Shown: positions 7,767 through 15,516, counted from the first letter of the stretch. The stretch: DNA of 64,000 nt from Treponema rectale (GCF_014202035.1 NZ_JACHFR010000005.1:57732-121731), one strand, 5' to 3'. Notes: a model not told the origin generated them from the sequence alone. Program-made: numbers and translations.

Positions 7767-7802
7767 TTGATATACTGTGTGGTATCACATATAATACTAT
7801 TA
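7767..7802 (+). promoter_or_regulatory. Promoter with internal operator, leaderless start of the PIN toxin
   Basis: TTGATA (7767-7772), exactly 17 nt, TATAAT (7790-7795), then 7 nt to the ATG at 7803 with no SD. The spacer contains an inverted repeat, TGTG-GTAT-CACA (7778-7789), placed where a bound repressor would block RNA polymerase. Confidence 0.75.
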
Positions 7803-8222
7803 ATGAAACATCCTATCGTAATCGATACAAATGTAGTTCTGTCAGCTTTGCAAAGCAAAAACGGAAAATCATTTGGATTGATTTCAAAAATTGGTAGTGG
7901 TTTATTTGACTTTGCAATTTCAGTTCCACTTATTTTGGAATATGAGGCAATCTTGAAAAATCACCTTGACAGAAATATTTTTTCAGACTCCGACATTGAA
8001 GATTTTATTGACTACATTTGTAGTGTCGGAATTAGAACGAAAATATTTTATCTTTGGAGACCTTATTTGCGAGATCCGTTTGATGACCATGTTCTTGAAC
8101 TTGCAATAAACGCAGGAGCAGAAACAATTGTTACCTTTAATAAGAAAGACTTTCAGGAAGCAGAGACTTTAGGAATAAAGATTAAGACCCCAAAAGAATT
8201 TTTGGAAGAAATGGAGGTGTAA
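7803..8222 (+). CDS. PIN-domain toxin (VapC-like putative ribonuclease)
   Basis: 139 residues of the PIN fold, which cleaves RNA with Mg2+. The first catalytic Asp is in PIVIDTNVVLSAL (Asp8), an acidic residue lies in LILEYEAIL, and the distal acidic cluster is DPFDDHVLELA (about 97-107), followed by IVTFNKKDF. It resembles the PIN toxins that precede rather than follow their antitoxin. The start at 7803 fits the family and the strong promoter just upstream; a frame from 7740 would run through the promoter. The antitoxin SD lies inside its 3' end. Confidence 0.87.
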   Translation: MKHPIVIDTNVVLSALQSKNGKSFGLISKIGSGLFDFAISVPLILEYEAILKNHLDRNIFSDSDIEDFIDYICSVGIRTKIFYLWRPYLRDPFDDHVLELAINAGAETIVTFNKKDFQEAETLGIKIKTPKEFLEEMEV

Positions 8223-8224
8223 AA

Positions 8225-8458
8225 ATGGCTACATTAAGTTTAAGGCTACCAGATTCTTACCATACAATGGTAAAAGAGATAACTACAAAAGATAACATCT
8301 CAATAAATCAGTTCATTATATCCGCTGTTGCAGAGAAAATTTCCGCTTTGGAAACTCAGAATTATCTGGAAGAAAGAGCAGAAAGAGGTTCTCGAGATAA
8401 ATTTATGGCAGTTTTATCAAAAGCCCCTGATGTAGAACCTGCTGACTACGACAGATAA
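8225..8458 (+). CDS. Ribbon-helix-helix/HicB-like antitoxin
   Basis: 77 residues. The N-terminus ATLSLRLPDSYHTMVKEI, with INQFIISAVAEKI after it, is the beta-strand plus two-helix pattern of Arc/MetJ-type ribbon-helix-helix DNA-binding domains. The C-terminal 30 residues are polar and would bind the PIN toxin. It has a strong SD (GGAGGTG, 8212-8218) within the end of the toxin gene, 2 bp after which it starts, whereas the toxin itself has none. That difference could favour antitoxin synthesis. It probably represses the promoter at 7767-7802. Last gene of the array. Confidence 0.83.
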   Translation: MATLSLRLPDSYHTMVKEITTKDNISINQFIISAVAEKISALETQNYLEERAERGSRDKFMAVLSKAPDVEPADYDR

Positions 8459-8530
8459 TCACATAACAAAGCTATAAAGCCGGAAAACCGGTCAAGCCGG
8501 TTTGCGGTTTAAGCAGTTGCAGTATGGGGC
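8459..8530 (+). repeat. Terminal attC-like site of the cassette array
   Basis: Left arm CACATAACAA is identical to the site at 7386, and the centre AACCGGTCAAGCCGGTTTGCGG is nearly so. The right arm is diverged (AGTTGCAGTATG), as expected where the array meets ordinary chromosome; the last crossover falls at about 8516-8519. It starts directly after the antitoxin stop. Confidence 0.75.
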
Positions 8531-8541
8531 GGCTTGTTTTA

Positions 8542-9750
8542 TTATTTTTGCAAAAGCTTTACAAGTGTCTGTTCTGCTTTGAGTTCTTTCAGAAGGCTTT
8601 TGCTTCGGACGAGACTTTTTTCTGCTGCTTCCTGATTTGCCTGACCCTGTTTTTTTACTGCACGGATAAGTATGTTTTTGGGAGTATGGCTCATGTCTAT
8701 AAACTCAAGCATCTGTACTGAGTAACCTGCCTGTTCAAGAAGTTCTCCCCTGAGGGCATCTGTTGCCAGAGCTGCAAAGCGTTCCCGGATTATGCCCCAG
8801 CGGTTAAGGCTTGCAAAGGGACTGTCTTCCGTAAGTTTTGTTTTTTCCAGCTGAAGGTTAATTTCGTGCTGACAGCAGGGTACGCTGAGAATTGCTTTTG
8901 CATCGTGACCTGCAGCATAGTTAAGGGCATAGTCAGTTGCAGTGTCACAGGCATGAAGGGTTATCATTATGTCCGGTGGATTTTTATAACTGAACTCTGC
9001 AGCGTCTCCTATATAAAAATTAAGCCCGGTGTAACCGAATTCTTTTGCAAGAGAAGAGCATTCTTTTATTACATCTTCTTTAAGATCAAGGCCTGTAATT
9101 TCTACAGGAATTTTTTTTAGCTCTTTTAAAAAATAGTAAACTGCAAAGGTAAGGTAGGATTTTCCGCAGCCAAAGTCTGCTATGTGCAGGGGGCGTTCTT
9201 CTGTAAAGCCAGTATCGCCTGTGCAAAGTTTTGTTACATCCGGAATTATATCATCTATAAATTCAAGAAAGCGGTTTATCTGACGGAACTTGTCATATTT
9301 CTGTGCAATGACTTTTCCTTCTTTAGTCATAACTCCAAGCTTTACAAGAAAAGGAACAGGAATCCCTTCCTGTAAAATATAGTTTTTCTTTTTGTTAAAA
9401 AGGCTTTTATTATTTTCTTTAGTGGCGTCCCGGGCAGAAAGTTTTTTAGTGATTGTTTTAATTTCTCCGTGACGGTTTGCCATGGTTGTTATTTCTTCTG
9501 ATTCTGTACGGCATACAGTATTTTTAAAAGTTGTACCTGCATGTTTTTTGTAAAAGTCTTCTGCTTCTGCCTGTGTCATACTTTTATGAAAGGCCTGTTT
9601 CTGGGTAAAGAATTCTGCGCTATAAGCTGCTTTTGCAGTAAGTGAAGAGGACGGATTTTTCTGAATGCGGATTTTTATATAGTCTCTGTCTAACAGTTCC
9701 TGTTCCTGAATATTTTTTACAGGCTTAGAAAACGTAATGCTTAAAATCAT
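8542..9750 (-). CDS. SAM-dependent methyltransferase (Methyltransf_32/METTL25-like)
   Basis: 402 residues. The C-terminal half is a Rossmann methyltransferase: the SAM-binding glycine motif LHIADFGCGKSYLTFAVY, the acidic strand end ITGLDLKEDVI, then ITLHACDTATDYALNYA and the distinctive ILSVPCCQHEINLQL. This set is typical of the Methyltransf_32 group (RRNAD1/METTL25 relatives), probably acting on RNA, but the substrate is unknown. The N-terminal ~150 residues are a less conserved region. I chose ATG 9750; the frame stays open to 10173 but that part is antisense to parA and crosses a GC-rich intergenic element. Its 3' end borders the cassette array. Confidence 0.8.
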   Translation of the reverse strand: MILSITFSKPVKNIQEQELLDRDYIKIRIQKNPSSSLTAKAAYSAEFFTQKQAFHKSMTQAEAEDFYKKHAGTTFKNTVCRTESEEITTMANRHGEIKTITKKLSARDATKENNKSLFNKKKNYILQEGIPVPFLVKLGVMTKEGKVIAQKYDKFRQINRFLEFIDDIIPDVTKLCTGDTGFTEERPLHIADFGCGKSYLTFAVYYFLKELKKIPVEITGLDLKEDVIKECSSLAKEFGYTGLNFYIGDAAEFSYKNPPDIMITLHACDTATDYALNYAAGHDAKAILSVPCCQHEINLQLEKTKLTEDSPFASLNRWGIIRERFAALATDALRGELLEQAGYSVQMLEFIDMSHTPKNILIRAVKKQGQANQEAAEKSLVRSKSLLKELKAEQTLVKLLQK

Positions 9751-9781
9751 GCTTGTATTATAGAATATTTCTGTAAATAAA

Positions 9782-9872
9782 CAAACCAGCCCCGATTGGA
9801 ATGGCGCGTAAGCGTCGACCGCAGCAGGGCGAGGACGATGGAGCGCAGGCGGAACCATGGAAAGCGGGTTTG
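9782..9872. other. GC-rich intergenic element of unknown nature
   Basis: About 90 bp clearly richer in G and C than its surroundings, bounded by CAAACC and GGTTTG, containing CGATTGGAATGGCGCG and GGCGGAACCATGGAAAGC. It lies between the divergent methyltransferase and parA genes. It could be a small dispersed repeat, a structured RNA or a binding region. No long stem is convincing by eye. Confidence 0.4.
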
Positions 9873-9919
9873 CATTTACGTGCTGCTTCATAATAAAAGA
9901 AAAGGAAAAAAGCTCTAGT

Positions 9920-9953
9920 ATGTGAAACAAATTTTTGTTAGAATGTTTCACAT
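9920..9953. promoter_or_regulatory. parS-like half-sites flanking the parA -10 box
   Basis: ATGTGAAACA (9920-9929) and TGTTTCACAT (9944-9953) are perfect inverted copies of the half-site of the canonical parS TGTTTCACGTGAAACA, but split by 14 bp. The right copy overlaps the parA ATG (9952) and the presumed -10 TAGAAT (9939-9944) lies next to it. ParB binding here could autoregulate parAB. Confidence 0.6.
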
Positions 9954-10707
9954 GGGAAAAGTATTTGTATTTGTTAATCAGAAGGGTGGGGTTGGAAAAA
10001 CAACTTCTTCCATAAATATCGGTGCCTATATTGCTGTAGCCGGCAAGAAAGTTCTGCTTGTTGATTTTGACTCTCAGGGCAATATGTCCAGCGGTGTAGG
10101 GGTCAGCAAGGAAAAACCTACTATTTACGAACTGATGGCAGAAACTGCTACTGCTGAACAGGCAATCAAACATACTAAGGTTGCAAATCTTGATGTTATC
10201 AGTGCTTCCATAGATCTTGCAGGTGCTGCAATGGAACTTGTAAACCAGCAGGACCGTAACTTTTTCTTAAAGCGGGTTCTTGATCCGATCCGTGACAAAT
10301 ACGACTACATTCTTGTTGACTGTCCGCCTTCTTTGGGAATGCTTACTCTTAACGGACTTTGTGCAGCAGATGAAGTGCTTGTTCCTATGCAGTGCGAATA
10401 CTTTGCTCTTGAAGGAATTACCCTTCTTCTTCAGACAATTCAGCAGGTTCAGAAAGGACTTAATTCTTCTCTTAAAATCGGCGGTATTTTCTTTACAATG
10501 TATGACAGCCGTACTCGTCTTGCTCAGGATGTAGTAATGCAGGTTAAGAGTTATTTTAAGGACGTTGTCTTCAATACTATCATTCCTAGAAATATCCGTC
10601 TTTCAGAAGCGCCGTCTCATGGGGAACCGATTTGTCTTTATGATCCAAACTGTATCGGTGCTAAGAGTTATCAGAAACTTGCGGAAGAGGTGATTAATCG
10701 TGGCTAA
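9952..10707 (+). CDS. parA: ParA/Soj-family chromosome-partitioning ATPase
   Basis: 251 residues. It carries the deviant Walker A KGGVGKTTSSINIGAYIA near residues 10-20, Walker A' LLVDFDSQGNMSSGVGV and Walker B YILVDCPPSLGMLT. ParA forms ATP-dependent dimers on nucleoid DNA and moves ParB-parS complexes. The length is that of small chromosomal Soj proteins without an N-terminal HTH. ATG 9952 gives the family start MGKVFVFVNQ; GTG 9922 or ATG 9943 would extend it, but the TAGAAT box 7 nt before 9952 and the lack of an SD suggest a leaderless start. It overlaps parB by 8 bp and heads a six-gene operon. Confidence 0.93.
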   Translation: MGKVFVFVNQKGGVGKTTSSINIGAYIAVAGKKVLLVDFDSQGNMSSGVGVSKEKPTIYELMAETATAEQAIKHTKVANLDVISASIDLAGAAMELVNQQDRNFFLKRVLDPIRDKYDYILVDCPPSLGMLTLNGLCAADEVLVPMQCEYFALEGITLLLQTIQQVQKGLNSSLKIGGIFFTMYDSRTRLAQDVVMQVKSYFKDVVFNTIIPRNIRLSEAPSHGEPICLYDPNCIGAKSYQKLAEEVINRG

Positions 10708-11701
10708 AAAAGGCGGTCTTGGTGCCGGAATGGGTGCCGTTTTTGCAAGCGAAGGTATGTCTCCTGATTCAATTAACGATATTATTCACGGAGGAACTTC
10801 TTCTGAAAAACCTGAGGCTTCCCTGCTTCATGCTGCAGAGGGGGCTTCTTCCCTGAGGACTGGAGTTCAGATAAAACCAAATCTTCCTGCCGGTGTATAT
10901 GCTGACGAAAATGGAACTTTGTGGGTTGATCCTAATCTGTTAAAACCGAATCCGCGACAGCCGCGTCAGTATTTTAATGAGGATGAACTTAAGGAACTTG
11001 CTGAATCAATCAAGCAGGAAGGCGTTTTGTCTCCTATTATGATTGAAGATGCAGAAGACGGAACCTTCTATATTATTGCAGGTGAACGCCGTACCAGGGC
11101 TTCCCGTCTTGCAGGCCTTAAGAGGGTTCCTGTTCAGCTTAGAAAATATTCTGACGTAAAGAAACTTGAAGTTGCACTTATCGAAAATATTCAGCGTACG
11201 GATCTTAATCCTGTTGAAGAGGCCCAGGCTTATTACAAGCTGATGGAAATCGGAAACCTTACTCAGGATGAAGTTGCCCAGCGTGTCGGAAAGAACCGTT
11301 CGACTGTTGCAAACTGTCTGCGACTTCTCAAGCTTCCTGAAGATATTCAGAGGGCTCTTATTGAAGGTGAACTTACTTCAGGTCATGCCCGTGCACTGCT
11401 GAGTGTTGAGAATGCTGCGGATCAGAGAATTCTTTTTGCAAAGATAATGGGACAGGGAATGTCTGTTCGTGAAGCAGAATCTTATGCCCGTGACATGAAA
11501 GATGCTCATCAGAAACTTCCTGTGGGACAGAGTAAGGTTCAGGATAATCGTGATCCTAATTACATTGCTCTTGAACAGGCAATAATTGAATCTCTTGGAA
11601 CAAAGGTTCAGTTAAAAGGAAACTTCGATAAAGGAAGCATTACTATCAGTTATTTCAGCAAAGATGACCTTGATAGAATTTATAATCTTCTGATTAAGTA
11701 A
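10700..11701 (+). CDS. parB: ParB/Spo0J-family partitioning protein
   Basis: 333 residues. N-terminal CTPase/ParB domain with LLKPNPRQPRQYF, LAESIKQEGVLSPIMI and the nucleotide-binding IIAGERRTRASRLAGLKRVPV, then the helix-turn-helix LTQDEVAQRVGKNRSTVANCLRLLKLP, SGHARALLS and a C-terminal dimerisation part. It binds parS, slides as a CTP clamp and stimulates ParA. The start is GTG 10700 with a GAGG SD inside parA. The first ~55 residues before the domain are low in conservation (GLGAGMGAVFASEG). No complete 16-bp parS was noticed in the window, only split half-sites at the parA start. Confidence 0.94.
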   Translation: MAKKGGLGAGMGAVFASEGMSPDSINDIIHGGTSSEKPEASLLHAAEGASSLRTGVQIKPNLPAGVYADENGTLWVDPNLLKPNPRQPRQYFNEDELKELAESIKQEGVLSPIMIEDAEDGTFYIIAGERRTRASRLAGLKRVPVQLRKYSDVKKLEVALIENIQRTDLNPVEEAQAYYKLMEIGNLTQDEVAQRVGKNRSTVANCLRLLKLPEDIQRALIEGELTSGHARALLSVENAADQRILFAKIMGQGMSVREAESYARDMKDAHQKLPVGQSKVQDNRDPNYIALEQAIIESLGTKVQLKGNFDKGSITISYFSKDDLDRIYNLLIK

Positions 11702-11706
11702 CTCAA

Positions 11707-12414
11707 GTGGCAAATCCGTATATTTACAGTTTGATAGATAAAGCTGTTTATGATTATTCTCTTATAGAAAAAGGAGACCGAATTCTTATAGGTGCTTCCG
11801 GCGGAAAGGATTCTACTGCACTCATAGAATATTTTGCTTCGAGAAAACTTCGTAAGAATTCAGATTTTGAATTTACAGCCCTTCATATTCAGTCAGAATT
11901 CGGCGGTCCGATTCCTGAAAACATACGTATGCTTTTTGAAAAGTGGAATGTTGATTTTAAGAAAATAGAAATTGATGTTCAGGGACGGCTTGCGGAAGGA
12001 AAAAAAATGAGCTGTTACTGGTGTTCCAGCCAGCGCCGTAAGGAACTTCTGGTTTATGCAAAGGAACACGGTTATAATAAGATTGCACTGGGACATCATC
12101 TGGATGATATTCTTGCTACAGTTATAATGAATGCACTTCAGAAGGCTGAGCTCAGTACGATGATTCCTAAGCTTAAGCTTGAAAATTTTCCTGTGACATT
12201 TATCAGGCCTTTGTGCTATACCCCTGAGGATGTAATAATCGAGCATGCAAAAGAAACGGGGTATTACGGTTTTACCTGTACCTGCACTTTTCAGGATAAT
12301 AGTGCCAGAAAAGCAGCAAGAAAAAAACTTGATTATCTTACGGACGGGGACCGTATTCTGAAGGAACATCTTTTTAACGCTCTTCGTAAAATAAAACCGG
12401 AGTATCTTCCGTGA
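11707..12414 (+). CDS. TtcA-family tRNA thiolation protein (PP-loop)
   Basis: 235 residues. PP-loop ATPase motif GASGGKDSTALIEYF near residue 30, a CxxC pair in SCYWCSSQRRKELLVYA, LGHHLDDILATVIMNAL, and a third cysteine site in FTCTCTFQDNSARK. This layout is that of TtcA-type enzymes, which use a 4Fe-4S cluster held by three cysteines to make 2-thiocytidine at tRNA position 32. Other TtcA/TtuA-like thiolases cannot be excluded. GTG start 5 bp after parB with a weak SD; it overlaps the next gene in a GTGA junction, so it is part of the parAB operon. Confidence 0.82.
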   Translation: MANPYIYSLIDKAVYDYSLIEKGDRILIGASGGKDSTALIEYFASRKLRKNSDFEFTALHIQSEFGGPIPENIRMLFEKWNVDFKKIEIDVQGRLAEGKKMSCYWCSSQRRKELLVYAKEHGYNKIALGHHLDDILATVIMNALQKAELSTMIPKLKLENFPVTFIRPLCYTPEDVIIEHAKETGYYGFTCTCTFQDNSARKAARKKLDYLTDGDRILKEHLFNALRKIKPEYLP

Positions 12415-13706
12415 ATATAGTTTTTTTCAGTACAAGTGCAATTCATTTTGAAAAAGAAAAACTTAAGGTTACTCAGATTCCTTCCTGTAAAGAAAACTTT
12501 GATGCAATAGTAAAGCGTTTTCCTGAACATAAATTTTTTTGTGTTACCCAGAAGCCCGGTGATTTTCTTCTGGATCTTGACGGAAGTGAACTTAAAGAAA
12601 AATGTGAAGGGGTTACTTATATTGTTGACAGCGGAATCTCTGCGGAAGAGACGGCAGCTGCTGTCCTGAAGTGTAATCCGGATATTGCCATAGCTGCGAC
12701 TTTCTGGACGGTTCCTTTTGACTGGCAGGGAATGAAGGATTCTATGACTGCAGAAATTCTTGAGCGCAATGGAGTTAAGGTTTTTGCTCATCCTGTAAAA
12801 AGTTCTCTCGTATGTTTTGATAAGGCCCGGACTCATGAAGTTTTGCAAAAGGCCGGTATTGATGTTGCTCCTTCCGTTTATGTTAATCATCAGCTTTTCT
12901 GGTGTGCGGGCAATAAAGGAAAAGTTCGGGAGAATGTATATAAAGATTCCGTTCTGTTTGAAATTGCAAAGCTTAAGTTTCCTGTGGTGATAAAGGATAC
13001 AACAGGATTAAGTTCTTACGGAATGGAAGTGTGTACGTCTTTTGATGAAGTAAAAAGATTTTTATGTTCAAAAAGAAATAACTCTGACCGTGTCGTAGAA
13101 CAGCTTATCTGTGGTCAGCAGTTTGGGACGGAAGTTTATTGCGGACAAAAGGACTGCATTGTTTTTAATCCCCTGGAGTTTTCTGTAAACAAATATGGAA
13201 TAACCAGTCCGAAGCTGAGTATAAAAAAAGGTCCAGTAACGGATGAAAAATATAAGATTGGAGAACTGAAAGTTCTTTTAAAAAAGATTGCAGCAGAATT
13301 AAAACTGAGCGGAGTGTTTCAGGTTGATCTGGTTTTCAGTGAAGGCAGGTGGTTTGTCATTGAGATAAATCCCCGGTTAAGCGGAATGAGCTGGACTTAT
13401 GCCGCTGCATTAAAAAAATCTCCGGTGGAACTTCTCCTTGAGAATGCTCTTGGACTTTTGAAGGAAAAGGATGTCAACGGAAAAATGATGCATGCCGTTA
13501 ATTTTAAGCTTCCCCTTCAGGAGAAAGATACGTTAAAAAATATAAGCGGCAGAAAACATGTGTGCTATGTGCATCAGATAGAAAATCTTGCAGCCAGGCA
13601 GGAGAGGGAAAAAGGCTATCTTGAAGTTGTGCTGTGCAGTGATGATATGGCTGATATAGAAAAGGAATATGTTTCCATAAAAAGCGAATTTGAAAAGGTG
13701 AGTTGA
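12411..13706 (+). CDS. ATP-grasp domain protein of unknown substrate
   Basis: 431 residues. The central and C-terminal parts fit an ATP-grasp ligase: DKARTHEVLQKAGIDVAPS, FPVVIKDTTGLSSYGMEV (lysine and glycine-rich loop), RVVEQLICGQQFGTEVYCG, and the metal site VDLVFSEGRWFVIEINPRLSGMSW with Glu-Ile-Asn. Such enzymes join a carboxylate to an amine or thiol through an acylphosphate. The N-terminal ~120 residues, IVFFSTSAIHFEKEKLKVTQ onward, resemble no domain I can name. Starts at GTG 12411, overlapping the TtcA-like stop, and ends overlapping or 2 bp from the HD gene. Pathway unknown; the neighbour HD hydrolase may act on the same metabolite. Confidence 0.75.
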   Translation: MNIVFFSTSAIHFEKEKLKVTQIPSCKENFDAIVKRFPEHKFFCVTQKPGDFLLDLDGSELKEKCEGVTYIVDSGISAEETAAAVLKCNPDIAIAATFWTVPFDWQGMKDSMTAEILERNGVKVFAHPVKSSLVCFDKARTHEVLQKAGIDVAPSVYVNHQLFWCAGNKGKVRENVYKDSVLFEIAKLKFPVVIKDTTGLSSYGMEVCTSFDEVKRFLCSKRNNSDRVVEQLICGQQFGTEVYCGQKDCIVFNPLEFSVNKYGITSPKLSIKKGPVTDEKYKIGELKVLLKKIAAELKLSGVFQVDLVFSEGRWFVIEINPRLSGMSWTYAAALKKSPVELLLENALGLLKEKDVNGKMMHAVNFKLPLQEKDTLKNISGRKHVCYVHQIENLAARQEREKGYLEVVLCSDDMADIEKEYVSIKSEFEKVS

Positions 13707-13708
13707 TT

Positions 13709-14809
13709 ATGAATCTTTATGATTATTGGAACGGCAGTTATTTTGATAAAGATGCTTCCGGTTTTGAGTGGAGTACGGAAAAGTATCATAAGATTCTGTG
13801 CAGCAGGATTCCTGAGTTTTTAAAAGATTATATTGAACTTCCTCTTGTTCAGCGGCTCAGCGGTATCGGCCTTTTGTGCGGTACGGACTGGACTGAACTT
13901 TTTAGAAACAGATTTTATTATTCCCGTCTGGATCATTCTATAGGAACTGCACTGATTGCATGGAATTTTTCTAAAAGTAAAAAACAGGCGATTGCTGCAC
14001 TGCTTCATGATGTTTCTACTCCTGCTTTTTCCCATGTGAGCGATTTCAGGAACGGAGATGCCCTTCATCAGGAGTCTACTGAAGAACTTAATATTCAGAT
14101 GATAAATGAAAATGCTTTCTTAAAGGAACTTCTTGAGAGGGACGGTTTTAATCTTCAGGAAGTAAATGATTATCATAAGTATCCGATTGATGATAATGAA
14201 TGCCCGGGATTGAGTGCGGACAGACTTGAATATATGTTTCCCAGCGGAGCTGCCCTTAATGAAGTGTGGACTCTTGAGGAAATAAAAAGTACTTATTCTG
14301 ATATTGCTGTTTTAAGGAATGAAAAACTTCTTCCGGAACTGGGTTTTAAAACAGAAAGCATTGCCCTTGATTACATAAAAAAATTTTGTGATGTAAGTCT
14401 TATCCTTCAGCATAATGAAGATAAAGCCGCAATGCAGCTTATGGCTGATGTAATAAGTGCGGCTTTAAAAGAAAACATCATTCATGAAATTGATCTTTAT
14501 GTTCAGGGCGAAAGTGAACTGATTGAGTATTTTGATGACTATGCTTCAAAAAATCCGGGCTGTGAATTTTCTAAACTTTATCTTACTTTCCGTAATATGA
14601 AGAAAGTGATTCATTCCGACAAGGAACTGGACGGCTGCTGGTGTGTTTCTCTTGATGTAAAGAAAAGATATGTGGATCCTCTTGTTCAGGTTGAGATTAA
14701 CCGCTTTGAGAGAATATCGAAAATCAACACTGAAGCAAAAAAGATTGTAGAAGAATTTCTTTCGTATAAGGATTCTTTATGGGGTTGTGTTCCTTATGCA
14801 GAGGTATAG
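13709..14809 (+). CDS. HD-domain phosphohydrolase
   Basis: 366 residues. The HD pattern is seen as YYSRLDHSIGTALIAWNF, then AIAALLHDVSTPAFSHVSDF with the His-Asp pair, and a downstream LSADRLEYMF Asp. This order resembles dGTPase/YfbR-like and other nucleotide-cleaving HD enzymes with a substrate pocket rather than HD-GYP. Start ATG 13709 follows an AGGTGAG SD by six bases; a TTG at 13703 overlaps the preceding stop. Within the parAB operon. The substrate is unknown. Confidence 0.75.
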   Translation: MNLYDYWNGSYFDKDASGFEWSTEKYHKILCSRIPEFLKDYIELPLVQRLSGIGLLCGTDWTELFRNRFYYSRLDHSIGTALIAWNFSKSKKQAIAALLHDVSTPAFSHVSDFRNGDALHQESTEELNIQMINENAFLKELLERDGFNLQEVNDYHKYPIDDNECPGLSADRLEYMFPSGAALNEVWTLEEIKSTYSDIAVLRNEKLLPELGFKTESIALDYIKKFCDVSLILQHNEDKAAMQLMADVISAALKENIIHEIDLYVQGESELIEYFDDYASKNPGCEFSKLYLTFRNMKKVIHSDKELDGCWCVSLDVKKRYVDPLVQVEINRFERISKINTEAKKIVEEFLSYKDSLWGCVPYAEV

Positions 14810-15485
14810 TTCTAAACGGATTGTATTTGTAGGCAGTGAAACAAGACTTCTCAAGGAATGGGCAAGAGACAATGAAACGGAAGTTGTTTCTTCCCTGTCC
14901 TTTCTTTTTTCCATGGGCGGTCGCTTTGTTCCGGATCTTATTGTGTTTCTGAAAATAAAAGATGCGGATTTAAGGGAACTGCGTAAAAATGAGATGCTGA
15001 AAAAAACTCTTGTTCTTATTGTTCAGGAAAGTTTTAAGGAAGAAAACAATCTTAATTCAATTTCTGATTTTCCGAGGGTTTTAATCTGCAACGAAAAACT
15101 TGCACTGGAAAAATCTTTTTATGAAGGTCTGATGGAAATTCTTGAAGGAAAGAAAAAAACGCTTCCTGTAAAGACTGCAAATATCGTTAAGTATACGATT
15201 CTTTTTATAAATAAAAATTTTTCTAAAAAACTTACAAGAAAAAATCTTGCGGATCAGGTTGGCGTCACGGATGATTATCTCAGTAAGATTTTTAATCTTG
15301 AAATGGGGATACCTTTGTGGACATATCTGAATTTATTCAGGCTTAACTGTGCAAAGGAACTTCTTGAGCAGACTGGAATTTCTGTAAAGCAGATTTCTGC
15401 CCAGTGCGGTTTTGAATCTGCTGCTTACTTTACAAACTGCTTTACAAAAAAATACGGAAAATCTCCTTCTGAATTCCGACTATAA
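14796..15485 (+). CDS. AraC-family regulator with degenerate receiver-like N-terminus
   Basis: 229 residues. The C-terminal ~100 carry the two helix-turn-helix units of AraC/XylS regulators: KLTRKNLADQVGVTDDYLSKIFN and SVKQISAQCGFESAAYFTNCFTKKYGKSPSEFR. The N-terminal ~125 residues have the alternating hydrophobic strands of a receiver domain (RIVFVGSE, PDLIVFLKI, KKTLVLIVQES, RVLICNE). A phosphoacceptor Asp in the usual setting is not clear, so it may be a pseudo-receiver. ATG 14796 starts inside the HD gene. Last gene of the parA operon; no sensor kinase is adjacent. Confidence 0.82.
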   Translation: MQRYSSKRIVFVGSETRLLKEWARDNETEVVSSLSFLFSMGGRFVPDLIVFLKIKDADLRELRKNEMLKKTLVLIVQESFKEENNLNSISDFPRVLICNEKLALEKSFYEGLMEILEGKKKTLPVKTANIVKYTILFINKNFSKKLTRKNLADQVGVTDDYLSKIFNLEMGIPLWTYLNLFRLNCAKELLEQTGISVKQISAQCGFESAAYFTNCFTKKYGKSPSEFRL

Positions 15486-15503
15486 TTTAAAATACAGGCA
15501 TGG

Positions 15504-15516
15504 TATACTTTGTATT
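15504..15516 (+). promoter_or_regulatory. -10 box for leaderless trmH-type gene
   Basis: TGGTATACTTT with TATACT at 15504-15509, 7 nt before ATG 15517, no SD. The same TGGTATACTTT string recurs before the gene at 22258. Confidence 0.5.

Larger units (their letters stand above)
6254..8516 (+). mobile_element. Array of three integron-type gene cassettes without integrase
   Basis: Cassettes 6254-6765 (hypothetical), 6766-7445 (phd-parE) and 7446-~8516 (hypothetical plus PIN/RHH module), all genes on the + strand and bounded by attC-like hairpins. No integron integrase is in the window, so this is a CALIN-type cluster or part of an array whose integrase lies elsewhere. Toxin-antitoxin cassettes are common in large chromosomal integrons, where they stabilise the array. 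A chromosomal integron is established for Treponema denticola, so the process is plausible for the group. Confidence 0.78.

Noticed and set aside
7740..7802. Longer N-terminus for the PIN toxin
   Set aside because: It would translate the promoter and operator; family proteins begin at the residues from 7803.
9751..10173. N-terminal extension of the methyltransferase frame up to 10173
   Set aside because: This part is antisense to parA and crosses the GC-rich intergenic element; ATG 9750 gives a normal protein.
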